This document shows positions 24,907 through 35,000 of a stretch of 50,548 nt of DNA, piece by piece. Under the pieces are notes generated by a model. It searched no databases. It saw only the letters and a program-made list of their open reading frames with translations, and was not told where the DNA came from. Each line of letters opens with the position of its first letter. Position 1 is the first letter of the stretch. The DNA lies in assembly GCA_964568855.1 (NCBI GenBank), contig CAZMSD010000030.1:1-50548 (forward strand), read 5' to 3'. The position numbers and the translations under genes were made by a program. This stretch comes from CAZMSD01 sp964568855 (GTDB taxonomy: Bacteria; CAIWAD01).

Positions 24907-26913
24907 TTGTCGTCGCGAGAGTCCATATCGGCGCTCCCGAGCGTAGCGGCGCTTAAAAAGCGCTGTTATACAGAAGCCTTGGAGCATTTTCCGAGGGATC
25001 TGGAAGCCTGTACCGATCCCGAGGATCGGATGCAACTGCGTTTATTGCTGGGAAATGCTCTGCTGGGAGCCGGTCGAAACCGCGAAGCGCGGGAGACCTA
25101 TTTCGACGTCTACCGCCGCTGCCGAATGGAGCGCCTGCGGGGCAAGCTGAGAGAAATCGGCCACAAGGCCCTGATGAACGCGGGGCTGGCCACGAAAAAC
25201 CTCGGCGAATACCGCACGGCCATCCAGTTCTACCGCGAGATCCTGGCCAGCGACCTGGTTCAACAGCCGCTGCAGGAAATACAGATCAGGAACCTGCTCG
25301 GTTCGCTGCTCAATCGGCTGGGTGAGTCCGATGAAGCCGACGCGGAGCTGAATCGTGCCCTGAAGCTTGCGCTGCGTTACGAAGAGCACAGCCTGGAAGC
25401 AGATGTGCGACTGAACCTGGCGGTTCTGGCTTTCCACCGGAATCAGCCGGAGCAGGTGACGGAGAATCTCGAGCGCTCCCGGGAGCTGGCGGGCGATGAT
25501 CCCGAGCGCCGGCTCCGCGTCGAGATCAACATGGGAACATTGCTCTGGGACATGGGGGACACCGCCAGGTCCTGGATCTTCTTTGACAAGGCGCAGGATT
25601 TCGCCCGGCGCCAGCCGCTGGAGCGCTACCTGCCGCTGATTCTGGCCAATCAGGCCCGCATCCGCTCGCAGGAGGGGATCGCCAGCGAGGCCGTGTCCCT
25701 GGCGGAGGAAGCCCTCGAACTCAACGATACGCTGCAGCTCGAGGACGCCTGGGTTCGCGAGGCCTGCAAGGAAGTGCTGGACACGCACCAGGCGGAGACC
25801 GAGGATCACTTCCGCCTGGCCGAAGTGCTGATCAAGAGCCACGAGATGGTGGCGGTTTCGGCGGAGATGCGGAGAATCATCCGCGACGTCGACGCCCTGG
25901 CGAGCAGCGACCTGCCCGTGCTGGTCCTCGGAGAAACGGGTACGGGCAAGGAGCTGGTGGCCCGGGCCTTGCACAACGCCGGTCCGCGCCGTGAGGCGCC
26001 CTTCGTGCCGGTGAACTGTCCTGCCATTCCGGAAACGCTCTTCGAGAGCACACTTTTCGGACATGTGCGCGGAGCCTTCACGGGAGCGGACCAGGACCGC
26101 AAGGGCCTGGTGGAGCTGGCGGGCGACGGAACGATTTTCCTGGACGAGATCGGGGATCTGCCGTTGTCCATCCAGCCCAAGCTGCTGCGCTTCCTGGAGA
26201 GTGGAGAATTCCAGCGGATGGGATCCGGCCAGAACCACTATTCGGACGCGCGGATCGTTTCGGCCACCAATCGGGACCTGGCGGAATTGATGGCTCAGCG
26301 CCAGTTCCGCAACGACCTGATCATGAGGATCAGCGCCTTCCGGATCGAGCTGCCGCCCCTGGCCAGGCGTCGTGAAGACATCTACTTCATCGCCGCCAGC
26401 CTGCTGGACGAGCTCAACCGGCGCCACAGCACGCGCAAGGCTTTTTCGGCGCGTGCATTGAAGCTGATGAATGAATATCCGTTCCCGGGCAACGTGCGGG
26501 AGCTGAGGAACGCAGTGATGCGAGGATTCCAGATCGCCGAACACGAGATAGAGCCCGCTGATCTCGGAATCCAGCACGTGCTGAGCGATGATCGGGAGAT
26601 TCGCAGGCGGCTGCCCGCCCGTGACGCGGCATCCACGGTTTCGCAGGGAGAAGAAGAGGATTGGGTCCTCAAGATCAACCGCGGCCAGGGATTGCCCAAC
26701 GGGATGAACCTGGAAGGCGCCCTGCACGATCTTGAAAAGCGCATCATCGTCCGGGCGCTGGACTTCCGCCGGGGGGATCGCGAGAAGACGGCCGAAGACC
26801 TGGGACTCAGTTTCAGAGCCTTGAAATACAAGATCGCCAAGTACGGAATCAAGTCCAGGAAGCGCCGGGGTGTACTGCCTGACAGTCCGGAGGAAAGGGA
26901 GAGTCGCCCATGA
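24907..26913 (+). CDS. TPR-containing sigma-54-dependent transcription activator
   Basis: 668 residues from a TTG (no strong binding site; ATG 25030 is an alternative). An N-terminal helical TPR array spans about residues 15-290, replacing the usual receiver or GAF sensor. The AAA+ domain has Walker A GETGTGKE (about 342), the sigma-54 contact loop GAFTGA (about 389), Walker B TIFLDEIGDLP (about 408) and arginine-finger regions. A Fis-type helix-turn-helix closes the protein (EKTAEDLGLSFRALKYKI, about 625). It should open RNA polymerase-sigma54 promoters in response to a protein or peptide partner bound by the TPRs. It overlaps the next gene by four bases. Confidence 0.88.
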   Translation: MSSRESISALPSVAALKKRCYTEALEHFPRDLEACTDPEDRMQLRLLLGNALLGAGRNREARETYFDVYRRCRMERLRGKLREIGHKALMNAGLATKNLGEYRTAIQFYREILASDLVQQPLQEIQIRNLLGSLLNRLGESDEADAELNRALKLALRYEEHSLEADVRLNLAVLAFHRNQPEQVTENLERSRELAGDDPERRLRVEINMGTLLWDMGDTARSWIFFDKAQDFARRQPLERYLPLILANQARIRSQEGIASEAVSLAEEALELNDTLQLEDAWVREACKEVLDTHQAETEDHFRLAEVLIKSHEMVAVSAEMRRIIRDVDALASSDLPVLVLGETGTGKELVARALHNAGPRREAPFVPVNCPAIPETLFESTLFGHVRGAFTGADQDRKGLVELAGDGTIFLDEIGDLPLSIQPKLLRFLESGEFQRMGSGQNHYSDARIVSATNRDLAELMAQRQFRNDLIMRISAFRIELPPLARRREDIYFIAASLLDELNRRHSTRKAFSARALKLMNEYPFPGNVRELRNAVMRGFQIAEHEIEPADLGIQHVLSDDREIRRRLPARDAASTVSQGEEEDWVLKINRGQGLPNGMNLEGALHDLEKRIIVRALDFRRGDREKTAEDLGLSFRALKYKIAKYGIKSRKRRGVLPDSPEERESRP

Positions 26914-29720
26914 GGCCGCCTAAGTACTTTCGAATTCTGATCTTCTCGGCACTGGGCGCGGCTTTGCTGCGGCCGGCCCTGGCGGACCAGGATCCCTCCG
27001 GGTTGCAGGCCTTCATCCATTACCCGGGCCAGTGGAATCTTCAGAACCGGGATGTCGCCGTGTCGGTGACCATCACCTGCGGGCTCGAAGGTCTGTGGCA
27101 GCTGAGGAACTCCAATTCCGAGCAGGGCGTGGACGAGGTTCTGCTGGAGGGCCAGGGTTCGATTTTCCCCGATCACGAGCCCTTTGAACTAAATTTGCCG
27201 TTCGGTCATAATTGCCTGTACCTGGAAGTGGAGGAAGGCGCCTTTCGTGCTACTGCCTCAGTGGATTTCGTCTGCACCCGCGATCTGCTTCCAGGCTGGC
27301 CGCACCAGTCCCAGCGCGAGCTGAACCCGCTGGATCCCCAGTTTCTGCCGGAATGCTCGGCCCTGGGCGCAAGCTTCGTTCAGCGCCTGCCTCAGACCGT
27401 CACCGATCCCCGTGTCGATCTGCTGCACTGGCTGGACGATGAGGCCCAGCCACTGCCCGGCTACCCCGTGGACCTGCAGCAGCAGGGTCTGATGATCATG
27501 GAGAGCTCGGTTCCCCTGGCGGTGGAGGACGATTCCGGTCCGGGCCTGATCGTCGTGGGCAAGGGCAAGGTGGTGCGTTATACACCCGAGGGAGCGATTC
27601 ACGCGGTCAGCTCCCTGGGAGGCCTGACCAACAGTCCGCCCGCCCTGCACGTGGACGAACTGGGCAACCAACGCCTGCTGGTGGTATCCACCGACCAGCA
27701 CCGGTTTCTCCTCTACGTGCTGGATCTTGATCTGAACGAGTTGCAGTCCGGTTCGGGAACCGACATGGCGGGCGTTAAGGGGCAGCCGCCCGTGGTGGCC
27801 GACGTGGACGGCGACGGCCAGTACGAATACCTGCTCCTGGCCAACAGCACCGTAGGCAACGAATGCTGCGTGGTGCGTTTCGACCCGGAAACACTGGACG
27901 AGAGCATCCTGCTCAGCGTTCCCGATTTCGATCCACTGTGCATGCTGGCCGGCGAGCTGGATGGAGACCAGTACTGCGACCTGGTGCTGCTCAGCCGTTA
28001 CGAGCACCTGCTGATGGCCGATCACACGGGCATCCGCTGGCAGCAGCAGCTGCCGGGAAGGCATCTCTGTCCGGCCTCCCTGGCCGACCTGGACGGGGAC
28101 CTGGATCAGGAGCTGCTGTTCGTGGACTGGGCCGAGGGCTCCGAAACACGCCTGAGAGCCTACCACGGGGATGGAAGCGCAAGCATGGTCTACGACGGCC
28201 TGGCCCTGGGCATCGACCGCCATGCTTCGCATGCTCCCCTGGCCGTGAACCTGAACGGGATCATCGCCAAGGAACTGCTGATCGCCCTGGTGGAAAACGA
28301 CCCGGTGAACAAGCCCGGACGAATCGTGGTGGTGGGTTCCAACGGCCAGCTCTGGTCCACGGAGTATTTTCTGGCGGGCCAGGCGCGGTCGGCGCCGCTG
28401 ATTCTCGATCTCGATCAGGATGGATCGCTGGACCTGATCTGCCAGGATGATAAGGGACTGACATGCGCCTGGTCGACGGGTGCGGATGATCCCGATCCCG
28501 GACATGTCCTGGGCGACTTCAGGCACGCCGGCAATTTCCTGCAGCCCCTTCCAGGGCAGAGCGGCAGCTGCGGAACCCTCGCCGGTCGAGTGATCATCCA
28601 GGACACGCTCACCGTCGAACCGGGCGAAACACTCTCCGCCTGGCACCTGCGGCTGGTGGAAGGCCGGCTGGAAGTGGACGGGGAGCTGAACCTGGTCGGC
28701 GATCTGGTGGTGGGAAACGCCGGATGCCTCGCGTTCTCTGGAGAATCGCTGCTGCAGCCGGCCGGGGCCGGATTGGATCTGATGGGCGAGCTGAGCCTGG
28801 TGGGGCAGGGCGTGGAACCGGGCTACCTGCCCAGCGAGCGCACTTCCATCAGCACCCTGCTCAACGAACTGGATCTGCGCGGTCATTCGGGTTCCACTCT
28901 GCGCATCCGGAACTGCATCCTCAACGAGTTGGATCGGGCTCTCAGCATCGTTCCGGGGCAGGAACTGCTGATGAGCGACAGCTGGTACCTGCAGTCGGAT
29001 GAGGGAGTGCGCATGATCCAGGCGCAGGGCGACTTCCTGCGCTGCCTGTTCCAGATCAGCGGAACCGCGCTCGAGTTGAGTTCTTCGTCAAATGCTCAGC
29101 TGCGCGACTGCATCTTCAGCAGCGGGGAGGCCCAGGCGCTGCGCAACGACGCTTCCTGCCTCGATCTTCGCGGGACCATGTTCCTGGCGAACGAGGAGGC
29201 GCTCTGGCATGGACCGGAAGCGGTTAGCGACGTGGATTCCTGCCATTTTCAGGGCAATCGTTACGACGTGATCGTGGATGGCGCGCCGGAAAGCGTCGTG
29301 CTGCGACACAGCGACTTCATCGAGGCCGTGGAAACGGGAGTGTTGAACAACGCCAGCGGCCAGGTGGACGCCAGGGAATGCTTCTGGAACGCCGTGCAGC
29401 CCTATGTGGGCGATGTCCTCACCGATCCGGAGCTGGCGGAGCAGGTCAAGCCCCTGCAGATTCCCGCCCCCGTATTCGACGTGGGCACCGGGCCGATGGT
29501 GGACGGCGATGAACCGCTTGAGTGGGCTCCGGTGGATTTCACGATCAACGGAATTCCTATCCGCGTCACCTATCGGGTCTACCGCAGCCAGGATCCCTAC
29601 ACGGTGCTGGAGCCGGATAACCTGCTGGTTGAAACGGAACAGACGTTTTGTCACGACACCGAGCGGCCGAACCCCGCATTCTACGTGGTCACCACTTCCT
29701 TCGGCAAGCAGGTGGAATAG
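26910..29720 (+). CDS. Large secreted protein with FG-GAP/VCBS-like and beta-helix regions
   Basis: 936 residues with a signal peptide (FRILIFSALGAALLRPALA, about 7-25). The central part contains Asp-rich calcium-loop repeats typical of FG-GAP/VCBS propellers: ADVDGDGQYEYL (about 297), GELDGDQYCDLV (about 348), ADLDGDLDQELL (about 392), LDLDQDGSLDLI (about 499). Residues about 550-840 read as a right-handed parallel beta-helix (VEPGETLSAWHLRLVEGRLE, repeated LRDC/LRHSDF rungs). No C-terminal NPFNP sorting domain is present. It is translationally coupled to the sigma-54 activator (ATGA overlap), so the two probably act in one surface-related function. The role is unknown. Confidence 0.78.
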   Translation: MRPPKYFRILIFSALGAALLRPALADQDPSGLQAFIHYPGQWNLQNRDVAVSVTITCGLEGLWQLRNSNSEQGVDEVLLEGQGSIFPDHEPFELNLPFGHNCLYLEVEEGAFRATASVDFVCTRDLLPGWPHQSQRELNPLDPQFLPECSALGASFVQRLPQTVTDPRVDLLHWLDDEAQPLPGYPVDLQQQGLMIMESSVPLAVEDDSGPGLIVVGKGKVVRYTPEGAIHAVSSLGGLTNSPPALHVDELGNQRLLVVSTDQHRFLLYVLDLDLNELQSGSGTDMAGVKGQPPVVADVDGDGQYEYLLLANSTVGNECCVVRFDPETLDESILLSVPDFDPLCMLAGELDGDQYCDLVLLSRYEHLLMADHTGIRWQQQLPGRHLCPASLADLDGDLDQELLFVDWAEGSETRLRAYHGDGSASMVYDGLALGIDRHASHAPLAVNLNGIIAKELLIALVENDPVNKPGRIVVVGSNGQLWSTEYFLAGQARSAPLILDLDQDGSLDLICQDDKGLTCAWSTGADDPDPGHVLGDFRHAGNFLQPLPGQSGSCGTLAGRVIIQDTLTVEPGETLSAWHLRLVEGRLEVDGELNLVGDLVVGNAGCLAFSGESLLQPAGAGLDLMGELSLVGQGVEPGYLPSERTSISTLLNELDLRGHSGSTLRIRNCILNELDRALSIVPGQELLMSDSWYLQSDEGVRMIQAQGDFLRCLFQISGTALELSSSSNAQLRDCIFSSGEAQALRNDASCLDLRGTMFLANEEALWHGPEAVSDVDSCHFQGNRYDVIVDGAPESVVLRHSDFIEAVETGVLNNASGQVDARECFWNAVQPYVGDVLTDPELAEQVKPLQIPAPVFDVGTGPMVDGDEPLEWAPVDFTINGIPIRVTYRVYRSQDPYTVLEPDNLLVETEQTFCHDTERPNPAFYVVTTSFGKQVE

Positions 29721-29743
29721 AAGACCGATCCTCTGGATATCCA

Positions 29744-29774
29744 AACCCGCGACCTCCTGGTGAAGCCGCGGGTT
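29744..29774. terminator. Bidirectional terminator between convergent genes
   Basis: AACCCGCG (29744-29751) pairs with CGCGGGTT (29767-29774); a small ACC-TCCT-GGT hairpin lies in the loop. A pyrimidine-rich CTCTTTCTC follows on the plus strand. It sits between the secreted-protein gene and the end of malQ. Confidence 0.6.
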
Positions 29775-29806
29775 CTCTTTCTCGAAACTGTTCGGATTCC
29801 TAGGCC

Positions 29807-31312
29807 CTAGTCCTGGAGCTGGTTCCTGCCGTAGCAGCGGCCCAGGTTCTTCAGGCGTTCCGCCAGGCGCTTGCGTGGAAAGCGCGCGCCCAGTCTCCAG
29901 CGCCAGTTGTTCCCCACGGTACCCGGAAGGTTCATCCTGGCCGTCGTGCCCAGTTCGAGCAGGTCCTGCATGGGAGCCAGTGCCCATTCGGCCGTGGAGG
30001 CCCAGACGGCTTTCACCGCCGCCCAGGGCAGCTCTTTGGCCTGGTGGATTCCCAGGTACTCGAACATCCTGCGCTTTGCCTTGGGGTCGTCCAACTCGTC
30101 CATGAAGCCCAGCATCGTATTGTTGTCGTGGGTCCCGGTGTAGGCCACGCAGTGCTGCTCGTAGTTGTGCGGCAGAAATGGATTGCCGGAGTCGCCGAAA
30201 AAGGCGAACTGCAGGACCTTCATACCCGGCAGGCGGAATTCCTCGCGCAGGGCCTTCACTTCCTTGGTGATCAGACCCAGGTCCTCAGCGATGAGCCTCA
30301 GATCCGGCAGACTTTGCTGTAATTCCTGGAACAGCTCTCGGCCCGGCACCTTGATCCAGCGGCCCGTTTCCGCGGTTGGGGCGTCGCCGGGGATCTCCCA
30401 GCAGGCTTCGAAGCCGCGGAAGTGGTCCACCCGGATCACGTCCGCCTGGCGCATCAGTTGCTGGAACCGGCTGCGCCACCACCAGAAGGAATCGGAGGCC
30501 ATTGCCTCCCAGTCGTAGAGCGGGTTGCCCCAGAGCTGTCCCGTCTCGCTGAAGTAGTCCGGCGGTACTCCCGCCACCACCTCGGGCTGCCAGCTTCCGT
30601 TGACGCGGAAGAAATCGCTCCAGCCCCAGACATCCGCGCTGTCGAAGGAAACAAAGATGGGCATGTCGCCGAGAATCCGGATGTCCCGGTCGCGCGCGGC
30701 TTTGCGGATCAGCTCCCATTGCGTGTAGAAAGCGAACTGGCAGAACTTGTGGAAAAGGATCTGCGGCTGGTGTCGTTCGTTGGTTTCTTCCAGGGCCTCC
30801 TGCTCGTGCGCGCGCAGCTCCGGCGGCCATTCATTCCAGGACCGGCCCTCGTGCAGGTCCTTGAGGGTCATGAACAGGGCATAATCGTGCAGCCACCAGC
30901 CTTCACGGGTATAGAATTCCTCGAAGTCGGACCAGAGCGGGCCTGAGGCTTCCGCCGCCAGACGCGCCGACGCCGTGCGCAGCAGCTTTGCCTTCCAGTT
31001 GCGGCAGCGCGTGTATTCCACGTCTCTGCTGCGGCCCCAGGATGGAATGGGCAGCTCGCCATGGCTCAGCAGTCCCTGTTCCACCAGCCACTCGGGATCG
31101 ATCAGGAGCGGGTTACCGGCGAATGCCGAATAACACTGGTAGGGAGAATCGCCGTAGCCGGGATTCCCCAGCGGGAGGATCTGCCACAGGCCTTGTTCCG
31201 CCTCGGCCAGGAAATCCAGGAAATCGATGGCCGCATCACCCAGATCGCCGATTCCATAGGGGGATGGAAGGCTTGTGGGGTGGAGAAGAACTCCGGATCG
31301 TCGGGTATTCAT
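29807..31312 (-). CDS. malQ: 4-alpha-glucanotransferase (GH77)
   Basis: 501 residues from ATG 31312; the frame continues upstream to 31408 without family similarity. The enzyme transfers alpha-1,4-glucan segments in glycogen and maltodextrin metabolism in the cytoplasm. Visible signatures are GVLLHPTSLPSPYGIGDLG at the N-terminus, GDMPIFVSFDSADVW, nucleophile Asp in RVDHFRGFEACWEIP, acid/base Glu in LIAEDLG and Asp in THDNNTMLGF. The length is normal for the bacterial amylomaltase type. No neighbours are sugar-metabolism genes. Confidence 0.93.
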   Translation of the reverse strand: MNTRRSGVLLHPTSLPSPYGIGDLGDAAIDFLDFLAEAEQGLWQILPLGNPGYGDSPYQCYSAFAGNPLLIDPEWLVEQGLLSHGELPIPSWGRSRDVEYTRCRNWKAKLLRTASARLAAEASGPLWSDFEEFYTREGWWLHDYALFMTLKDLHEGRSWNEWPPELRAHEQEALEETNERHQPQILFHKFCQFAFYTQWELIRKAARDRDIRILGDMPIFVSFDSADVWGWSDFFRVNGSWQPEVVAGVPPDYFSETGQLWGNPLYDWEAMASDSFWWWRSRFQQLMRQADVIRVDHFRGFEACWEIPGDAPTAETGRWIKVPGRELFQELQQSLPDLRLIAEDLGLITKEVKALREEFRLPGMKVLQFAFFGDSGNPFLPHNYEQHCVAYTGTHDNNTMLGFMDELDDPKAKRRMFEYLGIHQAKELPWAAVKAVWASTAEWALAPMQDLLELGTTARMNLPGTVGNNWRWRLGARFPRKRLAERLKNLGRCYGRNQLQD

Positions 31313-31402
31313 GGCGGCAATATAACATGAGCGATGACATCCACTCTCCGCTGGAAATCGGTCCACTGCGACCGGCGGGCTTCTGTCCCTTCGCTGTCCC
31401 AA

Positions 31403-31499
31403 GGACAATTTTCGTCCCGGAAAAACTCCAGGAATTGTCCGAAAGTGAGCCAGACGGGGACATCGATTCCGCTAAGTGCTTGTTTTCAAGTAGGCGGAA
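31403..31499. repeat. Palindromic REP/MITE-like remnant
   Basis: Two palindromes lie in tandem. GGACAATT (31403-31410) pairs with AATTGTCC (31433-31440). TTCCGC (31467-31472) pairs with GCGGAA (31494-31499), with an inner CTTG-TTTT-CAAG hairpin (31479-31490). Base composition differs from neighbouring genes. The arrangement resembles REP-type elements associated with RAYT transposases; no transposase is present. The class is inference. Confidence 0.4.
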
Positions 31500-31591
31500 A
31501 CAAGAAGAGTTTCTGGCCTGAAGCTTGCATTAACCTGTACACCGATTGATTCGGACGTTTTCTCACAACTTCTCCTTCAATGGTTGGGCAA

Positions 31592-31716
31592 GGCGGTTAG
31601 GAAAGGACATACCCTCCCTCTTCAGTCCTTACTCCCTAACGCCAACGAATGTCGGCTCCCAGCCGGCATCAGATAGTTCCGGACTTCGCCCTGGCGTCAG
31701 CCAGGGCTCTTTTTTT
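31592..31716 (+). ncRNA. Candidate structured small RNA with C-rich loop and intrinsic terminator
   Basis: Three consecutive stem-loops on the plus strand. Stem 1: GGCgGTTAGG (31592-31601) plus AAGGAC (31603-31608) pair with GTCCTT (31625-31630) and CCTAACGCC (31635-31643), leaving a pyrimidine loop ATACCCTCCCTCTTCA. Stem 2: ATGTCGGCT pairs with AGCCGGCAT (31649-31669) around CCC with one G-U pair. Stem 3 is a textbook terminator (31688-31716). No open reading frame explains it. The CCCTCCCTC loop is complementary to Shine-Dalgarno sequences, a layout known from several trans-acting small RNAs. The 5' end and promoter are not identified; it could also be an attenuator-type leader. Confidence 0.42.
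31688..31716 (+). terminator. Strong rho-independent terminator
   Basis: GCCCTGGC-GTCA-GCCAGGGC, a perfect eight-base stem with a four-base loop, followed by TCTTTTTTT. It is the best terminator in the window, yet no plus-strand coding gene ends before it for about 2 kb, which supports the small-RNA interpretation. Confidence 0.8.
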
Positions 31717-31726
31717 AGGAACCTTG

Positions 31727-31827
31727 CACCACGAAGAATTCTCACCACGAAGGGCACGAAGAACACGAAGAGGAAGAAGAGAATTTGGAACACTTCATCT
31801 CTCGGAATATGCGTGTTCTTCGTGGTG
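31727..31827. repeat. TTKGTKNTK-type inverted-repeat element
   Basis: CACCACGAAGAA (31727-31738) is perfectly inverted as TTCTTCGTGGTG (31816-31827). Between them are direct repeats of CACGAAG (31745-31770: CACGAAG, CACGAAG, CACGAAG). Translated, the strands give TTKGTKNTK and FVFFVPFVV, a pattern that I know as a dispersed intergenic repeat in many unrelated bacterial genomes. It is a short non-autonomous element, not a gene. Confidence 0.6.
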
Positions 31828-32009
31828 AAGTCGAGTGTACTTCGGCAAAAGCACACCGCGAGGGGCAAATGCTTCCCGTGGTCCAGGCCCAACGGTTCGA
31901 AGACTCTTCCAGTGCAGTACGCAAGTTCTGAAATTCCAAGGTGCTCACCCGTGCAGCGACTCCGGTCTTTCCGGCCCGAACTGGCATGATGCTTGCCGAA
32001 ACCATCTCC

Positions 32010-35000
32010 ATGAAGCAGCTCCGTCTCCTGATACTGGGCATCGGATTACTCTTGACGGTCCCCGGATTCGCCCAGCAAGCCAATATCTGGTTGACAGATC
32101 TCAACGGCGACGATACGCTGAGCGTCCTGGTGGGCGACGAGGTGGAGTTCCTTGTCTGGATCGATACGTACGGGCAGGAGATCACCGGTTTCCAGTGCTT
32201 CATGACCTTTCCCGAGGAGCTGATCGAGCCGGTCCGCTACACCGAAGATCTCGACGGCTGGTTCTTCGACAACGCGATCTTCGGGGAGGGCAACGGCGTG
32301 GTGGTCTTCGCGGACGACCACGACTCGCGGCCCGGGATGGACCCCCTGCCCGACAACCAGCTGGACTGGTGTTACCAGACGCCCTTCGGCAATCCCCGCC
32401 CCACCTTCCCGGCCTACGGCTTCGCCTGCACCTTCAAGCTGCGCTTCCTCGCGCCCACCGAGTATCACACGGTCCTTTTCGACCACGACAACGGGCACTT
32501 CCGCAACACGCTGTACTGGGCCGGGCAGTCGGCCGAGGAGCTGCCCTTCAACAACGAGTACCCGCTGGTGATCGACGTGCGGGGCATGCAGCTGGGACCG
32601 CTGCCCGACGTCTACCTGACGACGCCGGCGCCCTGCGACAGCTTGAACCTCTACGACTTCGTCGAGCAGCTCGAAGGCGTGGAAGACAGCTCCTACGTTT
32701 TCAGCTGGAACGAGCTGGATCCCAACAACGTCTGCAGCATCGACAGCCAGCGGACGGCCGACGCCTTCTGGCTGCGCCTTTGCGGCACCGGTCCCGGCCG
32801 CAGGCTGGAGCTGGAAGTCGTGGCCGAGGCGATCGGGCTCGAGGCGCGTGATACATTGACGGTCTTTCGCGGCGATCCGCCCGTGATCGCCGATACCGTG
32901 GCCGCGGCCTATCCCTTCGTCTCCTGGCTCGAGGATTCCAGCGCGGTCGTGGACTTCGGCGACTACGCGAGCGACCTGGACGATCCCCCCGACAGCCTGA
33001 CCTGGTCGGTGCTGGCGCCGGGCGACACGGTCGGGCTGGAGTTCGATTCCCTGGGCCGCACGGGAACCTTCAGCTCGCCCGCGGACTGGTACGGCATGGA
33101 CCTGCTCTGGCTGCTGGTCCAGGATCCCGGCGGCATGGCCGATACTTCGTCGCTGGCCACCGAGACCCTGCCGGTGAACGATCCGCCGGGGATCCTCTTC
33201 GAGGGCCAGGTCGAGGTGCATCCCGGCCTGCCCACGCAGATCGACCTCGAGGAAGTCAGCTGGGACGTGGACGACGACTACGAAGCCCTGACCTGGAGCT
33301 CGGAGTCGGATACCAGCCTGGTGGCCCTGAGAATCGATCCCGTGACACACCTGCTGCTGCTCGAAGTCCAGGAGGACACCGAGCTGTGGACCGAGGCGGC
33401 CTTCCTCGTGCTCGTGGAGGACGCGGCCGGAGAGGAGGACCAGGACTCCCTCTTCGTGCTGGTTTCCAGCTACCCGCCCATCTGGAGTCCCATGGGCGAC
33501 GTGGTTTTCCAGTCGCACCAGGAAGTCACCCGCGACCTGAACAACTTCGTCGAGGACCTGGACGACGCCGACGAGCTGCTGGATATCTGGGTGGAGGGCA
33601 ATGCGGAGATCCAGATCTACATAGATCCGCTGACGCACGTGGCCACCTTCAGCGCCGAATCCACCTGGCGGGGATCCGAGCGGGCGGTCTTCTTCGCCAG
33701 GGACCCCGGCGGTAACAGCGACAGCGACACGGTGACCGTGGTGGCCCTGCTCGGCGGAAATCCCGTCGTGGCGCACATTCCCGACCTCGTGCTGCTGCCG
33801 GGTGAGACCGACAGCTCGATCGTCCTGGACCAGCACGTGTGGGACCTGGACACGCCGCCCGAGGAGATGAACTGGGAGGTGTTTCACAACGACCTGTTCA
33901 GCGTCGGCGTGAACGAGACCACGCACAGGGTGACGGTGACGGCGCCCTTCATCCCCGGGAGCTCGGACATGGCGATCTACCGCGCCTCGGACCCGCAGGG
34001 ACACCAGGACGAGGATCCCGGCGCGCTGGTGGTGATCGATCCCTCGGGCAACCCGGTGGTACTGCCCGCCGCCGAGATCTGGATGTCCACTTCGGAAGTG
34101 GATTCGAGCGTGCACCTCGACGAGCTGGTCTACGACTACGACCATGATCAGGACGAAATGAGCTGGACCGTCAGCCAGGGCGTCCTGGTGAGCACCTGGG
34201 TGCGCCCCGAGGACCGGGTCCTGTTGATCACCAGCTCCTGGGATTCCGGAGAGGAGACGCTGTCACTCGAGGTCGAGGACCCGGAAACGAACACGGCCGC
34301 CGGGACCCTGGTGGTGCACGTCAGCGAGGGTAATCCGCCCGTGGTGAGCGAATTCGCGCCGCGCTACGTGATCGCCGGCGGGAATGACACGCTGCACGAG
34401 ATGTCCAACTGGGTCTACGACGAGGACGCCGGCGACCTGATCGACTGGAGCTTCATCGACCCCCCGGACTCCCCGGTCTACGCCATGTATTACCCCGCCG
34501 AGGACATGGGCGTGATCTACACCGACTCGTCCCACGTGGCCGTGGACCTGATCGGCGCGGTGGCCGAGGACCGGGAGACCAACACCGACCTGGCCTGGAT
34601 CGAGGTCCACTCGCTGGAGAACGAGGCGCCGGGAATCGAGGCCGGCGTGTTGCCCAATACGGCAGTGCCAGAGCTGCTGGACCTGGTGGTGCTCAGCGAC
34701 GAAGCCCTGCGGGAGCTGGAGGCGCACCGGGCTTCCGACGGCGCACCGGTCGATTTCGAGGAGCTGCCGGTCGGTGAACCGGAGTTGGCGCTGTTCCGCG
34801 CGCACTACGTTCTGCAGGGCGGGGAGGAAGTGATCATGCTGCGGGCGGTCGACCTGCCGGGCTATCCCCAGGTGGAAGGAAACGAGACTCTCGACTCGCT
34901 GGTGCTCAGCAGCGGGGTTCTGGGAGGCCCGGGAGAGTGGCTCGTCTCGCCGGACGGGCGCCTGCGTATCGAAACCGCCGGCACCGGCTCGTCTTCCTGG

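Larger units (their letters stand above)
31313..32009. other. Gene-poor repeat and RNA island between divergent genes
   Basis: About 700 bases without a credible gene, visibly richer in A and T than the flanks. It contains palindromic repeat remnants (31403-31499), a multi-hairpin RNA candidate with a terminator (31592-31716) and an inverted-repeat element of the TTKGTKNTK type (31727-31827). The rest, 31828-32009, shows no feature I can name beyond the probable leader of the downstream gene. Confidence 0.7.

Noticed and set aside
31546..31989. 147-codon frame across the intergenic island
   Set aside because: It reads through hairpins, a terminator and a TTKGTKNTK repeat; no homology or binding site.
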